Below are positions 17,863 through 26,647 of a DNA stretch of 64,000 bases, piece by piece. The stretch lies in assembly GCF_900110915.1 (NCBI RefSeq), contig NZ_FOFG01000003.1, forward strand, positions 1 through 64,000, in the 5' to 3' direction. This DNA is from Faunimonas pinastri. Lineage in GTDB: Bacteria; Pseudomonadota; Alphaproteobacteria; Rhizobiales; Afifellaceae. Both the position numbers and the translations under genes were made by a program. Position 1 is the stretch's first letter. Every line of letters starts with the position of its first letter. The notes under the pieces were generated by a model. That model did not search any database, had not been told where the DNA came from, and worked only from the letters and a program-made list of their open reading frames with translations.

Positions 17863-18945
17863 TCAGGCTTTCTCGAGCGGCAGGAGCCCGATGGCGCTCA
17901 GCCGGACATAGGCCGTGCTGCGCATCCCGGCTCTGGGACCGGAAGGATCGACGGGGGCAAGGGCTACGAGTTCCTGATCGTCGGTGGACCTGAGCAGGAT
18001 GCGGGTAAACGGGCCGGTGAAGACGGTTTCGCGGATGTCGGCATCGAAGGCGATGAAGTTCTCGCCCGGCGGTGGCGGGCGGAAGAGAATGTCTTCCGGG
18101 CGGATCCAGATCGTCACCGGGGCCGCATTGGTGCCGATATCCTCTCCATCCGCCTGAAGCTGGAAGTCAGTCCCGAGGGCAGACAGCATGGTGCCTTGCT
18201 GCCCCCTCGCGGAGACCGTCGCCTCGATCAGGTTGTTGACGCCGAGGAAACCCGCGACGAAGTGGGTATTCGGACGCCGGTAAAGGTCCTGCGGGGTGCC
18301 GATCTGCACGATGGAACCGCGCTCGAAGACCGCGATGCGGTCCGACATGGCGATCGCCTCGTCCTGATCGTGCGTAACGTAGAGAAACGTCACGCCGGTT
18401 TCCCGGTGCAGTCGCTTCAGCTCGCGCTGCATGGTTTCGCGAAGCGTCCGGTCGAGGGCGGAGAGCGGTTCGTCGAGGAGCAGGATCTTCGGCCCGAAGG
18501 AGAGAGCCCGGGCCAGCGCGACCCGCTGCTGCTGACCGCCGGAAAGCTGTCGGGGCTTGCGGTCCGCAAGGGCGGACAGCCCGGCAAGCTCGAGCATCTC
18601 CGCCACGCGCGCGGCGATTCTGGCCTTGTCCCAGCGCCGGACCTTCAGCGGGAAGGCGACGTTTTCTGCGACCGTCAGGTGCGGAAAGAGGGCATAGCCC
18701 TGGAACACGAAGCCGAAGTCGCGCGCCTCGGGTTCGAGCTTCGTGATCTCCTTGCCGTCCAGGGAGATCGAACCCTCGTCGACATCCGCGAAACCCGCGA
18801 CGGCCATGAGAAAGGTCGTCTTGCCCGACCCGGAGGGGCCGAGCAGGGTGACGAACTCGCCGGGCTCGACGCTGAGGCTGATCCCGTTCAGGGCGGGCAC
18901 CATGCCGTAATGCTTGCGCAGCTTGCGGGCGACGAGGATCGACAT
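17863..18945 (-). CDS. Spermidine/putrescine-type ABC transporter ATPase, PotA type
   Basis: A 360-residue ATPase. Walker A is LLGPSGSGKTTFLMAVAG, the Q-loop is FVFQGYALFPHLTV, the signature is LSGGQQQRVALARAL, Walker B is ILLLDEPLSALD and the H-loop is YVTHDQDEA. A C-terminal TOBE-type regulatory domain follows (IWIRPEDI). The ATG at 18945 (MSILVARKLRKHYG) lies two bases after the deiminase-family stop, so the genes are tightly coupled. It energises the permease pair at 19989-21625. Confidence 0.93.
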   Translation of the reverse strand: MSILVARKLRKHYGMVPALNGISLSVEPGEFVTLLGPSGSGKTTFLMAVAGFADVDEGSISLDGKEITKLEPEARDFGFVFQGYALFPHLTVAENVAFPLKVRRWDKARIAARVAEMLELAGLSALADRKPRQLSGGQQQRVALARALSFGPKILLLDEPLSALDRTLRETMQRELKRLHRETGVTFLYVTHDQDEAIAMSDRIAVFERGSIVQIGTPQDLYRRPNTHFVAGFLGVNNLIEATVSARGQQGTMLSALGTDFQLQADGEDIGTNAAPVTIWIRPEDILFRPPPPGENFIAFDADIRETVFTGPFTRILLRSTDDQELVALAPVDPSGPRAGMRSTAYVRLSAIGLLPLEKA

Positions 18946-18947
18946 GG

Positions 18948-19961
18948 TCAGATCGGATCGCGCGCGAGCGGTCCGGTGGAGCAGTGGATGCCGCCGCCGC
19001 CGAGTTCCACCGCGGCATAGTCGATCGGGATCACCGTGATGCCGGCCGCATCCATGCGCTCGGCGAGCCGCGGCGACACGGTCTCGTGCATGATGACCCG
19101 TCCCGGCGCGACGGCGAGGCAGTTCAGCGAGAACGCGTTGTCTTCCGGCGGCAGGTCGATCAGCTTCATGCCGCGCTTCTTCAGATATTCGATGAAGAAG
19201 TACGGCAGTTCGTTGGTGTTCACGATGGCGGTGTCGACGTCGACCATCATGAAGCTGCCGTCGATATGAATGCGGTAGCCCGGCATCGGCAGCTTGATGA
19301 GCGTTACGCCGACTGACGCGAGGATCGATTCCACCTGCGACACGCCGACCTCGTTGCAGGCGATGCTGAGGGCGCAGACCGCGGTCTTCTCGTCGATCAG
19401 CGCGAACCCGCCGCCCTCGAAAACGCCGGCGCCATGAACCGTGCCGAGGATCGGGCAACCGGCGGCGGCGAGCGCGCGCGTAACCGGCAGTTCCTCACCG
19501 CGGCGCACCTTGCGGGCGAGGCGGGTTACGATGGCGCCGCCCTTCACCGAGATGACGCTGTCCCGGCAAAAGACCTGCTTCATGCGGCCGGGCGCAGCCT
19601 CGCCGACATAGTGGATCTTGACGCCTTCCGCCGTCAGCACGCTGGTCAGCGCGTCGTGGGCGCGCTGCATCGCCGCCAGGTCGGGCATCGTCTTGCCCAT
19701 CCAGTACCAGCCCTTTTCCGGGTCTCCGAAGCCGCCGACATCGGGCATCGGCTTGTTTTCCACCACGTCCAGCTCGTTGCCGGGCCGGTGCATCAGCACG
19801 GCGCGGAGGCGGCCGATATCGGTCGTGCAGCCCCAGGGTTGGCCCCAGACCTCGCTCTGCTCGTCAGGTTCGTGGAAGGCCGGCTCGGGATGGGAACCGA
19901 AGATGCGGAAGAACTCGTTCTCCCGGAATTCGTGCTCGCTCATGGCTGGCGTGTGCGACAT
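18948..19961 (-). CDS. Amidinotransferase/arginine deiminase superfamily enzyme
   Basis: A 337-residue guanidino-modifying enzyme (GME) fold protein. The catalytic triad positions are visible: E182 in FEGGGF, H232 in IHIDGSF and C327 in GGGGIHCSTGPL. The early GRLRAVLMHRPGNEL segment is typical of arginine deiminase and dimethylargininase relatives. Enzymes of this family attack the guanidinium carbon of arginine, methylarginines or agmatine-like compounds; which one applies here is not decidable. It is embedded between the permease and ATPase genes of a polyamine-type importer, so the substrate is probably imported. Confidence 0.88.
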   Translation of the reverse strand: MSHTPAMSEHEFRENEFFRIFGSHPEPAFHEPDEQSEVWGQPWGCTTDIGRLRAVLMHRPGNELDVVENKPMPDVGGFGDPEKGWYWMGKTMPDLAAMQRAHDALTSVLTAEGVKIHYVGEAAPGRMKQVFCRDSVISVKGGAIVTRLARKVRRGEELPVTRALAAAGCPILGTVHGAGVFEGGGFALIDEKTAVCALSIACNEVGVSQVESILASVGVTLIKLPMPGYRIHIDGSFMMVDVDTAIVNTNELPYFFIEYLKKRGMKLIDLPPEDNAFSLNCLAVAPGRVIMHETVSPRLAERMDAAGITVIPIDYAAVELGGGGIHCSTGPLARDPI

Positions 19962-19988
19962 GGCAGGTTCCTTCTGGTGCGGAAAAGA

Positions 19989-20789
19989 TCAGGGTGAAGG
20001 GTCGGGCTTGCGGTGAGGCAGACACGCCTGCACCACAAGGATGGCGATGGTGACGACGAGCATCAGCGTGGCGACGGCCGCCAGCGCGGGATCGACGGAA
20101 TCGGCGATGCTGGTCCAGATCCGACGCGGCAGGGTCACCATCGCGCGGCTGGTGATGAACAGCGTGACCGTGATCTCGTCCCAGGAGGTCACGAAGGCGA
20201 ACAGCGCGCTGGCGATGATGCCGGGCAGGATGTTGGGCGCGATGACGCGCAGGAACACCGTCGCGGGACGGGCGCCGAGGCTGCGGGCTGCCTGCACGAG
20301 GCGCGGATCGAGGTTGGAGAGGGTCGATCCCATCGCCAGAATGACGAAGGGCAGGCACAGCACGACGTGCACGACCGCGACGCCGAGGAAGGTGTCCAGC
20401 AGATGGAAACGCGCCCACAGCTTGAAGATGCCGACGGCATAGACGATGGGCGGTACGATCAACGGCGACAGGATCATCACGCGGGTGAGCGAGGGCCACC
20501 AGCCGGAAATCGACCATGCGCCCACGGCATAGGCGGCCCCGAGCGTGGTGGCGGCCGCGCTGGCGAGGACGCCGACGGCGATGCTGGTGAGGATGCTGGG
20601 CAGCCAGCCGGCGCTCCAGTCGCCGATGGCGACGAAGTGCTTCAGCGACAGTCCGTGCTGCGGCAGCGACAGGAAATCCTGGTCGGTGAAAGCCACCGGG
20701 ATAACCACGAGGATCGGCAGGAAGAGAAAGGCCAGCAGCAGCCAGGTAAGGCCGCGCGAGAGATAATGGCCGGCTGATCCGCGCTTCAC
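19989..20789 (-). CDS. Spermidine/putrescine-type ABC transporter permease, PotC type
   Basis: A 266-residue permease with about six membrane segments and the EAA-type loop RLVQAARSLGARPATVFLRV. The GTG at 20789 is chosen because it overlaps the stop of the PotB-type gene as GTGA, which suggests translational coupling; much longer in-frame extensions run through the PotB gene and are not credible. It pairs with the adjacent PotB-type protein. Confidence 0.91.
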   Translation of the reverse strand: MKRGSAGHYLSRGLTWLLLAFLFLPILVVIPVAFTDQDFLSLPQHGLSLKHFVAIGDWSAGWLPSILTSIAVGVLASAAATTLGAAYAVGAWSISGWWPSLTRVMILSPLIVPPIVYAVGIFKLWARFHLLDTFLGVAVVHVVLCLPFVILAMGSTLSNLDPRLVQAARSLGARPATVFLRVIAPNILPGIIASALFAFVTSWDEITVTLFITSRAMVTLPRRIWTSIADSVDPALAAVATLMLVVTIAILVVQACLPHRKPDPSP

Positions 20790-21625
20790 GGGTCCGGCCT
20801 CCCCTCGAAGGCCGCCCGGAGCGCGGGCCGCCGCATCAGTGCGAGAACGGACAGGGCGACGAGCAGCAGCAGCAAGACCGAGAGCGCCGTCGCCACGCCC
20901 CAGCGAAGCGTCTTCATCTGCACGGAGATGAATTCGGCGATCATCACCGTGCGGCCCGCCCCAAGCAGTGCCGGAGTGATCAGGAAGCCCAGCGAATAGA
21001 TGAAGACGAAGACGGAGGCGACGGCGAGGCCCGGCACGCTCAGGGGCAGCCAGATGCGCCAGAAAATCGTCGCGGGCCGGGCCCCCAGCGACCGGGCAGC
21101 CTGCATGATGCGCCGGTCGATGCCGGAAAGGTTGGCGAAGATCAGCAACACCGCGAAAGGCAGCATGTAGTGGACCATGCCGATGACCACGCCGATCCGG
21201 TTGTAGACGAGGTTCAGCGGCTCGGAGATCAGCCCGAGGCTCGACAGCGCGGAATTCAGGACGCCTTCCCGGCGCAGGATCGTGATCCACGAAAAGGCGC
21301 GGACCAGCACGGACACCCAGAAGGGAACCAGCACGAGAAACATGGCGAGCCGGCGCGGGCCGACGCGCATATGCACCAGCCCGAAGGCAATGGCATAGGC
21401 GCCCGCGATCGTGAAGATCGTCGTCAGCAGCGAAACGTTCAGCGTCGTCGCCGCGACCTTGGCGACGGCGTTGCTGGTCATCAGACCTTCGTAATTGCCG
21501 AGGCCCGGACGCGGGTCGGTCACGCTCAGCGTCAGCACCTGCGTGATCGGGGCGACATAGAGCGCCAGCGTCGTCAGGACGGCGGGGAGGGTGAGGGCGA
21601 AGGCCCAGCGGTTGAAAGTTGTCAT
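20786..21625 (-). CDS. Spermidine/putrescine-type ABC transporter permease, PotB type
   Basis: A 279-residue permease starting MTTFNRWAFALTLPAVLTTL. The EAA-type loop is RRIMQAARSLGARPATIFWR, nearly identical in its core to the partner permease, as usual for PotB/PotC pairs. The in-frame extension upstream to 21757 is arginine- and threonine-rich and overlaps the intergenic space, so it was rejected. It lies 43 bases after the binding-protein gene. Confidence 0.91.
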   Translation of the reverse strand: MTTFNRWAFALTLPAVLTTLALYVAPITQVLTLSVTDPRPGLGNYEGLMTSNAVAKVAATTLNVSLLTTIFTIAGAYAIAFGLVHMRVGPRRLAMFLVLVPFWVSVLVRAFSWITILRREGVLNSALSSLGLISEPLNLVYNRIGVVIGMVHYMLPFAVLLIFANLSGIDRRIMQAARSLGARPATIFWRIWLPLSVPGLAVASVFVFIYSLGFLITPALLGAGRTVMIAEFISVQMKTLRWGVATALSVLLLLLVALSVLALMRRPALRAAFEGRPDP

Positions 21626-21668
21626 GGCTCTTCGCGGCCGCCGGCGAACCGGGCGACCGCGCGCTCCT

Positions 21669-22772
21669 TCAGGAGATGAAGTCGAGGTAGCGGTTCTGCA
21701 GGTCGGCCTCGTTCTCCGCGTAATAGGCCGGGTCCACCTTGAACTGCGTGGTCGCATTCTCCGGGGTGGAGGGGCTTATCTTGCGGTCTTCCGCCGTCAG
21801 CATCTCCAGCGCCTTGGGATTTGTCGGTCCGTTGCCCATCAGCCGGAGCAGCGTGATCTGGCCTTCAGGATCGAGGCTGGAATTGATGAAGTCGAACACC
21901 TTGGCGCCCGCCGGATTGTTCTTCGGCACCGACCACGCGCTGACGAAAAGCAGGTTCTGCGCCCAGGTCCAGGTCAGCCGCTCCTGCGTTTCCTTGCGCA
22001 GCAGGCTGGCGCGGGTGTGCCAGATATTGCCCATCACCACTTCGCCGTCGCGGAAGAGTTGCTGACTCTGCGCGCCCGCGTCCCAGAAAATCAGGTTCGG
22101 CAAAAGCGGCTTCAGTTTCTTGAAGGCACGATCCACGTCCAGCGGATAGATCTTTTCGGGCGGCACGCCGTCCGCGAGAAGGACGGCCTCCAGCTGGCCC
22201 TGCACCCACTTGCACATGGTGCGCTTGCCCGGGAACTTCTCCGTGTCGAAGAAATCGGCCCAACCCGCCGGTGCGACGCCCTTGGTCTTGGCGGAATCGT
22301 AAGTCAGCACGTTGGAGAACACGTAGTTGCCGATGCCGAATTCTGCCGACATGCCCGGCCCGACCTTGGTCCTGTCGACGATCTTGTAGTCGATCGGCTG
22401 GACATAGCCGCCCTTGCTGAGCGTCACGGCGTCCGTCATGCCGCCATCGGTGGCGTCCCAGGTCACCGCGTTGGCTTCCACCATGGCGCGGATGGCGGAG
22501 GTCGAAGGCCCGGCGCCGTCCACGGTGACCTTGGTGCCGCTCTTCCTGGTGAAGGGCTCGCCGAAGGCCTTCTGGAAAGCGTCGACCGCCGCTCCGCCCC
22601 AATTGCAGAGAACGATTTCGGAGGCCTCCGCGAAACCGACGCTCGGCTTCAGCGCTACGGCGAGGCCGAGCCCGCCGAGCGCCAGGAGCAGCGAACGCCG
22701 GTCGATCTCGCCGCTGCGGAATTTCTCCAGCGCGATCGAGGCGGCATCCTGCGAAAACTTCGACTGCGACAT
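21669..22772 (-). CDS. Spermidine/putrescine-type solute-binding protein
   Basis: A 367-residue extracytoplasmic binding protein. The N-terminus (MSQSKFSQDAASIALEKF) is followed by a twin-arginine-type signal DRRSLLLALGGLGLAVALK. Mature landmarks include VLCNWGGAAVDAFQKAFGEP and GWADFFDTEKFPGKR, as in PotD/AfuA-type proteins. It is the second gene of the operon, 47 bases after the LacI gene. The ligand may be a polyamine or a guanidino compound, considering the deiminase-family neighbour. Confidence 0.92.
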   Translation of the reverse strand: MSQSKFSQDAASIALEKFRSGEIDRRSLLLALGGLGLAVALKPSVGFAEASEIVLCNWGGAAVDAFQKAFGEPFTRKSGTKVTVDGAGPSTSAIRAMVEANAVTWDATDGGMTDAVTLSKGGYVQPIDYKIVDRTKVGPGMSAEFGIGNYVFSNVLTYDSAKTKGVAPAGWADFFDTEKFPGKRTMCKWVQGQLEAVLLADGVPPEKIYPLDVDRAFKKLKPLLPNLIFWDAGAQSQQLFRDGEVVMGNIWHTRASLLRKETQERLTWTWAQNLLFVSAWSVPKNNPAGAKVFDFINSSLDPEGQITLLRLMGNGPTNPKALEMLTAEDRKISPSTPENATTQFKVDPAYYAENEADLQNRYLDFIS

Positions 22773-22819
22773 GTCGGTACCTCTGCGAATGGTTGGAAGG
22801 CCGGTGTGACGTCCCCTCG

Positions 22820-23884
22820 TCACCCCGTCTGGCTGGGGTCGCCTTGTCGGCGTTTGCTGTTGTCCTGGGATGATGAGCGCGGTGGGGCGCTGACGGAGCC
22901 GCGTTCGATCAGCTTCACGGGGATGGAGTGTCTTTCGCCGGAACCGCTCCGGCCGTGGATGAGGTCCACCAGCAGGCGGGCGCTCACGCGGCCGAATTCG
23001 TCGGCTGACTGGTGAACGGTGGTGAGCGGCGGATTCAGGAGATGTGCGTAGGGAATGTCGTCGAAGCTGACGACGGAGAGATCGTCGGGAATGGTGACGC
23101 CCATCTCGCGCGCGGCCGAGATCACCCCGACGGCCAGAAGATCGGCGATGGCGAAGATCGCCGTGGGCGGCTCCGGCATGGACATGAGCTCACGGAAGGC
23201 TTCCGCTCCGGCCTGCTCGGAATAGAAGCCGAAGCGCGTCAGCGCGGCTTCGGTCGGCAGACCCGCTTCCTTCATCGCCATCTCAAAGCCGGCGAGGCGG
23301 CCTTCGGTGCTGACGAGACCGCGTGGCCCGCCGATAAAGGCGATGCGATGGTGGCCGGTCGCGATGAGGTGGCGGGTCGCCAGCGCACCGCCCGTCTCGT
23401 TGTCGGCGAAGACGCGGGGCACATCGGCGCCACTCACGTCCTCGTCGGCCAGCACGACAAAGCGCGCCTTGCGGACGGCCTCGCCGAGTTGCCCGTCATC
23501 GACATGGTTGGTCATCAGGATCGCACCATCGACCTGATGGTCGGTGATCCGGGATAGCAGGGAGAGTTCGCGTGAGATCTCGTTGCGGCTGTTGAAGATC
23601 AGCAGGCTGTAACCGAGCGCCGCCGCCTCGGCTTCCGCCGCGGAGGCAACGGCAGCGAAGAAGGGATAGGCGATATCGGAGGTGATGAAGGCGAGCGTCT
23701 CGCTGGATCCACGGCTGAGCCGCCGGGCGATCACGTTGGGCTGGTAACCCAGGCGCTGGACCGCGTCGTCGATCCGGCGAGCCGTCTCGTCGGGAAGCGC
23801 GATCTGCCGGTTGAGATGACGCGACACGGCTGCCACCGAAAGACCGGCAGCTTTGGCGACGTCCCTGATTGTTGGCGATCTCAC
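22820..23884 (-). CDS. LacI-family transcriptional regulator
   Basis: A 354-residue repressor. The helix-turn-helix is TIRDVAKAAGLSVAAVSRHL, followed by the hinge LGYQPNVIARRLSRG and a periplasmic-binding-type effector domain ending near SFDDIPYAHLLNPPLTTVHQ. The start is taken as the GTG at 23884, which has AGAGGG about 8 bases upstream; a TTG at 23908 is less likely. It is the first gene of a seven-gene minus-strand operon (regulator, binding protein, two permeases, deiminase family, ATPase, M24) and probably autoregulates through the repeat at 23911-23935. Confidence 0.93.
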   Translation of the reverse strand: MRSPTIRDVAKAAGLSVAAVSRHLNRQIALPDETARRIDDAVQRLGYQPNVIARRLSRGSSETLAFITSDIAYPFFAAVASAAEAEAAALGYSLLIFNSRNEISRELSLLSRITDHQVDGAILMTNHVDDGQLGEAVRKARFVVLADEDVSGADVPRVFADNETGGALATRHLIATGHHRIAFIGGPRGLVSTEGRLAGFEMAMKEAGLPTEAALTRFGFYSEQAGAEAFRELMSMPEPPTAIFAIADLLAVGVISAAREMGVTIPDDLSVVSFDDIPYAHLLNPPLTTVHQSADEFGRVSARLLVDLIHGRSGSGERHSIPVKLIERGSVSAPPRSSSQDNSKRRQGDPSQTG

Positions 23885-23910
23885 GTGCAATTCCCTCTCG
23901 GCGAACAAAG

Positions 23911-23935
23911 TAAATCGGTTTACTAAACCGGTTAA
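23911..23935. promoter_or_regulatory. Tandem LacI-type operators upstream of the LacI gene
   Basis: Two near-palindromic sites, TAAATCGGTTTA (23911-23922) and TAAACCGGTTAA (23924-23935), lie 27-51 bases upstream of the lacI-type start. They have the central CG and flanking A/T expected of LacI-family operators. Together they also form a 21-base inverted repeat. Autoregulation of the operon is the likely purpose. Confidence 0.7.
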
Positions 23936-24041
23936 GCTGCTCTTTTCATCAAGGCGGGCTTGTCATCGTGCATCGCCGATACATGGTCTCGACCGCCGAC
24001 CCGGAGCCGGCGGTATTCCGCCTCCGGGATTATCCAAGCGA

Positions 24042-24058
24042 CGCACAAATTTTGTGCG
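24042..24058. terminator. 17-bp perfect palindrome downstream of the GntR pseudogene
   Basis: CGCACAAATTTTGTGCG has 8-base arms around one T. It lies 14 bases after the end of the GntR reading frame, and a second hairpin (GGCGG-TATT-CCGCC) lies next to it at 24009-24022. It could be a terminator for the leftward operon or an operator for the LacI or GntR gene; the position favours termination. Confidence 0.4.
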
Positions 24059-24072
24059 CGATGCTGCCGCCG

Positions 24073-24762
24073 TCAGGCGACGAAAGGGTGATCGCGCCCG
24101 TATCGCAGAAGATCGGTTTCGATATTGCGGATATGGCGGTCCGCAATCTTGGCGGTTTCTGCCGGCCTTCCCGAGAGCAGGCCGGTCAGGATCGCCCGGT
24201 GCTCGTGAAGAATGGCGCGCAGATGATCCGGCTGGCGGCCGATCAGGAACTCCACGCGTTCGAGATCGGCACAGACAAAGGCGATAGCCGTCCACGCAAG
24301 CTCGCAACCGGCCACTCTCATCGACATCGCATGGAAGCGCATATCCGCGCGGTGATAGACCGCGAAATCACCGATCCCGATGGCTTTCGCCTGCGCTTCC
24401 AGGAGAGCATGAAGGTCTGCGCGTCATCCTCCGCGATCGGCGGGGACAAGGCAGCGATGGCCATGCGTTCCAGCCCTGCTCGGAGAAAGATCGCCTGACG
24501 GACGCGATCCATGTCGATGAGGGAGACGAACGTTCCCCGCTGCGGCGACACCTCGACCAGTCCCTCCGCCTGCAGCCGCAGGAAAACCTCCCGCACGGGG
24601 GTGCGGCTCATGTCGAACTGCTTGGCCGTTTCGATCTCCGACAGCCGGGTGCCGGGTCTCAGCCGTGGTGATGATCGCCTCCCGAAGAAGGTCATAGGCC
24701 CGCATCGCCGATCGGGCGCGGGCGCGGGCCGGGAGGGGGGAGGGCTTGCGCGTTTCCGGCAT
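24073..24762 (-). pseudogene. GntR/FadR-type regulator broken by two frameshifts
   Basis: The three parts of a normal FCD-domain GntR protein of about 230 residues are present in order but in different frames. The start is MPETRKPSPLP through AYDLLREAIIT. The winged helix follows as LRPGTRLSEIETAKQF and MSRTPVREVFLRLQAEGLVE. The C-terminal FCD part contains MRFHAMSMRVAGCE and ends LLRYGRDHPFVA. Frame is lost near 24665 (ACGGCTGAG where ACGCGGCTGAGA is expected) and again near 24403; each is explained by one missing base. Either the gene is dead or these are assembly errors. It is the last gene after the aldolase/dehydrogenase pair and would have regulated them. Confidence 0.82.
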
Positions 24763-24774
24763 GGAAGCTCCGGG

Positions 24775-25716
24775 TCAGCGTATCCGTCCGGGAAGCGGCG
24801 TCCCGTCACGCAGGGCGTGGGCCGCCGCGACGATCGAACGTGCCGCATCTTCCGCTGTCGGCAGTCCGGCCGTATGGGGCGTCACGTGGATACGCGGGTC
24901 TCTCCAGAACCAGTGCTCCGGCGGCAAAGGCTCCCTGGCAAACACGTCGAGCCAGGCGAAAGCAGGCCGGCCTGCGTCCAGAGCCGAGCGCAGATCCGCC
25001 TCGACCAGATGGAGTCCCCGCCCGAGATGGACGAGATGCGAGCCATTGGCGAGCCGGCCGAAAATCGGAGCTGACAGGACGCCGCCGAGTTCGTCCGCTC
25101 CCGGCAGCAGGTTGACGAGAACGTCCGCGTCGGCGGCCGCATCGAATAGCGTCGTCTCGCCTGCCAGCACCTCGCAGCCGGGAACGACGCGCATCCGCCT
25201 CGACCAACCTCTAACGGAGAAGCCCAGAGCGGCCACTTGCCCGGCGACGACGCTGCCTGTCGCGCCAAGCCCAAGCACGGTGACCCGCAGGTCGCGACGC
25301 GCCATGCGCGGGATCATGGCCTCCGGCCAATGGCGACCGCCGCCTTTCCCGGCAGACAGGCCGATCGGGCCGAGCAGCCGCTCGAAGACGGCTGCCAGGA
25401 CATAGTCGCAGATCTGCTGCGTCTGTCCGGGATCGATAAGCCTCATCACAGGCAAATCCCGCGGCAGCCGCGGGTCGTCCGTGAGCTGATCGTGACCGGC
25501 GCCGAAACAGAAGACCGCCGCCGTACGGTCCGGAAGTGCCGTCCATCCGTCCGGCAGCTTCCAGGCGACGAGCATCTGCGGCCCAAGCGTCGCGCCGCCT
25601 TCGTCGGTCCAGCGATCCCCCGACCAGACCGACCAGGTCAGGGATGGATCCAACCGACGAATTTCGTCGAGCACCGCCGGTCGCGCGGCAAGGGGCTCGG
25701 CGATGCAGAGCCTCAC
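24775..25716 (-). CDS. D-2-hydroxyacid dehydrogenase, GhrA (glyoxylate/hydroxypyruvate reductase A)-like
   Basis: A 313-residue NAD(P)-dependent reductase. The Rossmann motif is LGLGATGSVVAGQVAALGF. Catalytic residues of the family are visible: Arg in HLGRGLHLVE, Glu in FAREPLPPEHW and His in VTPHTAGLP. The local pattern resembles GhrA (LARGVHVVE and FNREPLPPE). The GTG at 25716 overlaps the aldolase stop as GTGA, so the genes are coupled; a longer frame running through the aldolase gene was rejected. It probably reduces or oxidises a short 2-oxo/2-hydroxy acid made from the aldolase substrate. Confidence 0.88.
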   Translation of the reverse strand: MRLCIAEPLAARPAVLDEIRRLDPSLTWSVWSGDRWTDEGGATLGPQMLVAWKLPDGWTALPDRTAAVFCFGAGHDQLTDDPRLPRDLPVMRLIDPGQTQQICDYVLAAVFERLLGPIGLSAGKGGGRHWPEAMIPRMARRDLRVTVLGLGATGSVVAGQVAALGFSVRGWSRRMRVVPGCEVLAGETTLFDAAADADVLVNLLPGADELGGVLSAPIFGRLANGSHLVHLGRGLHLVEADLRSALDAGRPAFAWLDVFAREPLPPEHWFWRDPRIHVTPHTAGLPTAEDAARSIVAAAHALRDGTPLPGRIR

Positions 25717-26465
25717 GGCTGGCCGGCGATACTGCCGGGAGTGCTGGAACGAAACGCGGGAGGAGGAGCCAGGCGACGCAGCGCCTGCCATTCCAGATCG
25801 GCCGCGCCGTCCGGATCGCCGGCATATTGCGCGGCAGTGCGGCGACAGACCGCTTCGGACGGCAGGCGGATCGGCCTGCCGGTCGCCTGTGCCGCCAGCT
25901 GCATGCGGCAGGCCTGCTCGAGATTGTACATCAGCGAGAACGCTTCCCCAATGCTGCGACCGACCGTCAGAAGCCCGTGATTGCGCAGGATCATCGCCGA
26001 GTTCTGGCCGAGATCCGCGATCAGGCGGTCCTGCTCCTCCCGGTCGAGCGCGATCCCCTCGAAGTCGTGGTATCCGACATTTCCGTAGAAGAGCAGAGCG
26101 GTCTGGTTCAGCGGCAGCAGCCCCTCTTCCAGGCAGCTGACCGCCACCCCGGCTGCCGTGTGGGTGTGCAGGACGCAAGCGGCGTCCGGCCGTGCGGAAT
26201 GAACCGCCGTATGGATGACGATCCCGGCCGAATTGATAGGCCCCTGCTCGCCCGCCCTCATCTCTCCGTGATGATTGATCGCGACCAGAGATTCCGGGGT
26301 CACCTCCCGGAAGAGGTCGCCATACCTGTTGATCAGCAGCCACTCGCTGCCGCCGGGGAGGCGGGCGGACGCGTGCGTGTGGATCAGGTCGTCCATGCCG
26401 AAGTGCGCTATCAGTCGATAAACCGCGGCAAGATCCTCGCGGGTATTCGCTTCATCAGGCGTCAT
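25713..26465 (-). CDS. Class II aldolase/adducin family protein
   Basis: A 250-residue zinc-type aldolase-fold protein. Metal-binding histidines are visible in VLHTHTAAG, and another follows in LRNHGLLTVG. The phosphate/substrate region INRYGDLFREV is present. Family members cleave fuculose or rhamnulose phosphates, epimerise ribulose phosphate or act on other hydroxy-keto acids; this sequence does not decide. It starts at the ATG at 26465 and is coupled to the GhrA-like gene, so a small hydroxy-acid or sugar-acid catabolic pair is likely. Confidence 0.88.
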   Translation of the reverse strand: MTPDEANTREDLAAVYRLIAHFGMDDLIHTHASARLPGGSEWLLINRYGDLFREVTPESLVAINHHGEMRAGEQGPINSAGIVIHTAVHSARPDAACVLHTHTAAGVAVSCLEEGLLPLNQTALLFYGNVGYHDFEGIALDREEQDRLIADLGQNSAMILRNHGLLTVGRSIGEAFSLMYNLEQACRMQLAAQATGRPIRLPSEAVCRRTAAQYAGDPDGAADLEWQALRRLAPPPAFRSSTPGSIAGQP

Positions 26466-26647
26466 TCAGTTGCTTCCCCTTGCAGACGTGCGGCGCGGTC
26501 CATGCAACTTGTATTCCAATTCCAATAAGCCGACCGCTGGGCTGAAGCGTAGTGCTCACTCTCTACACGTCGGATTTATCCGGCACGCATGTGAATGAAC
26601 CGCACCGGGATTGCCGGGGGTTAAACTCCTGAGAGGAAGGGTCTACG

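Noticed and set aside
17863-19458. A 531-codon frame that would fuse an arginine-rich N-terminal region to the PotA-type ATPase
   Set aside because: The extra N-terminal part runs antisense-like through the deiminase-family gene in another frame; the ATPase has a good ATG at 18945 two bases after that gene's stop.
19989-21290. A 433-codon frame extending the PotC-type permease upstream
   Set aside because: The extension overlaps the PotB-type permease in a different frame; GTG 20789 with GTGA overlap is the sensible start.
24775-26343. A 522-codon frame extending the GhrA-like dehydrogenase
   Set aside because: The extension is a shifted reading of the aldolase gene; GTG 25716 with GTGA overlap explains the real start.
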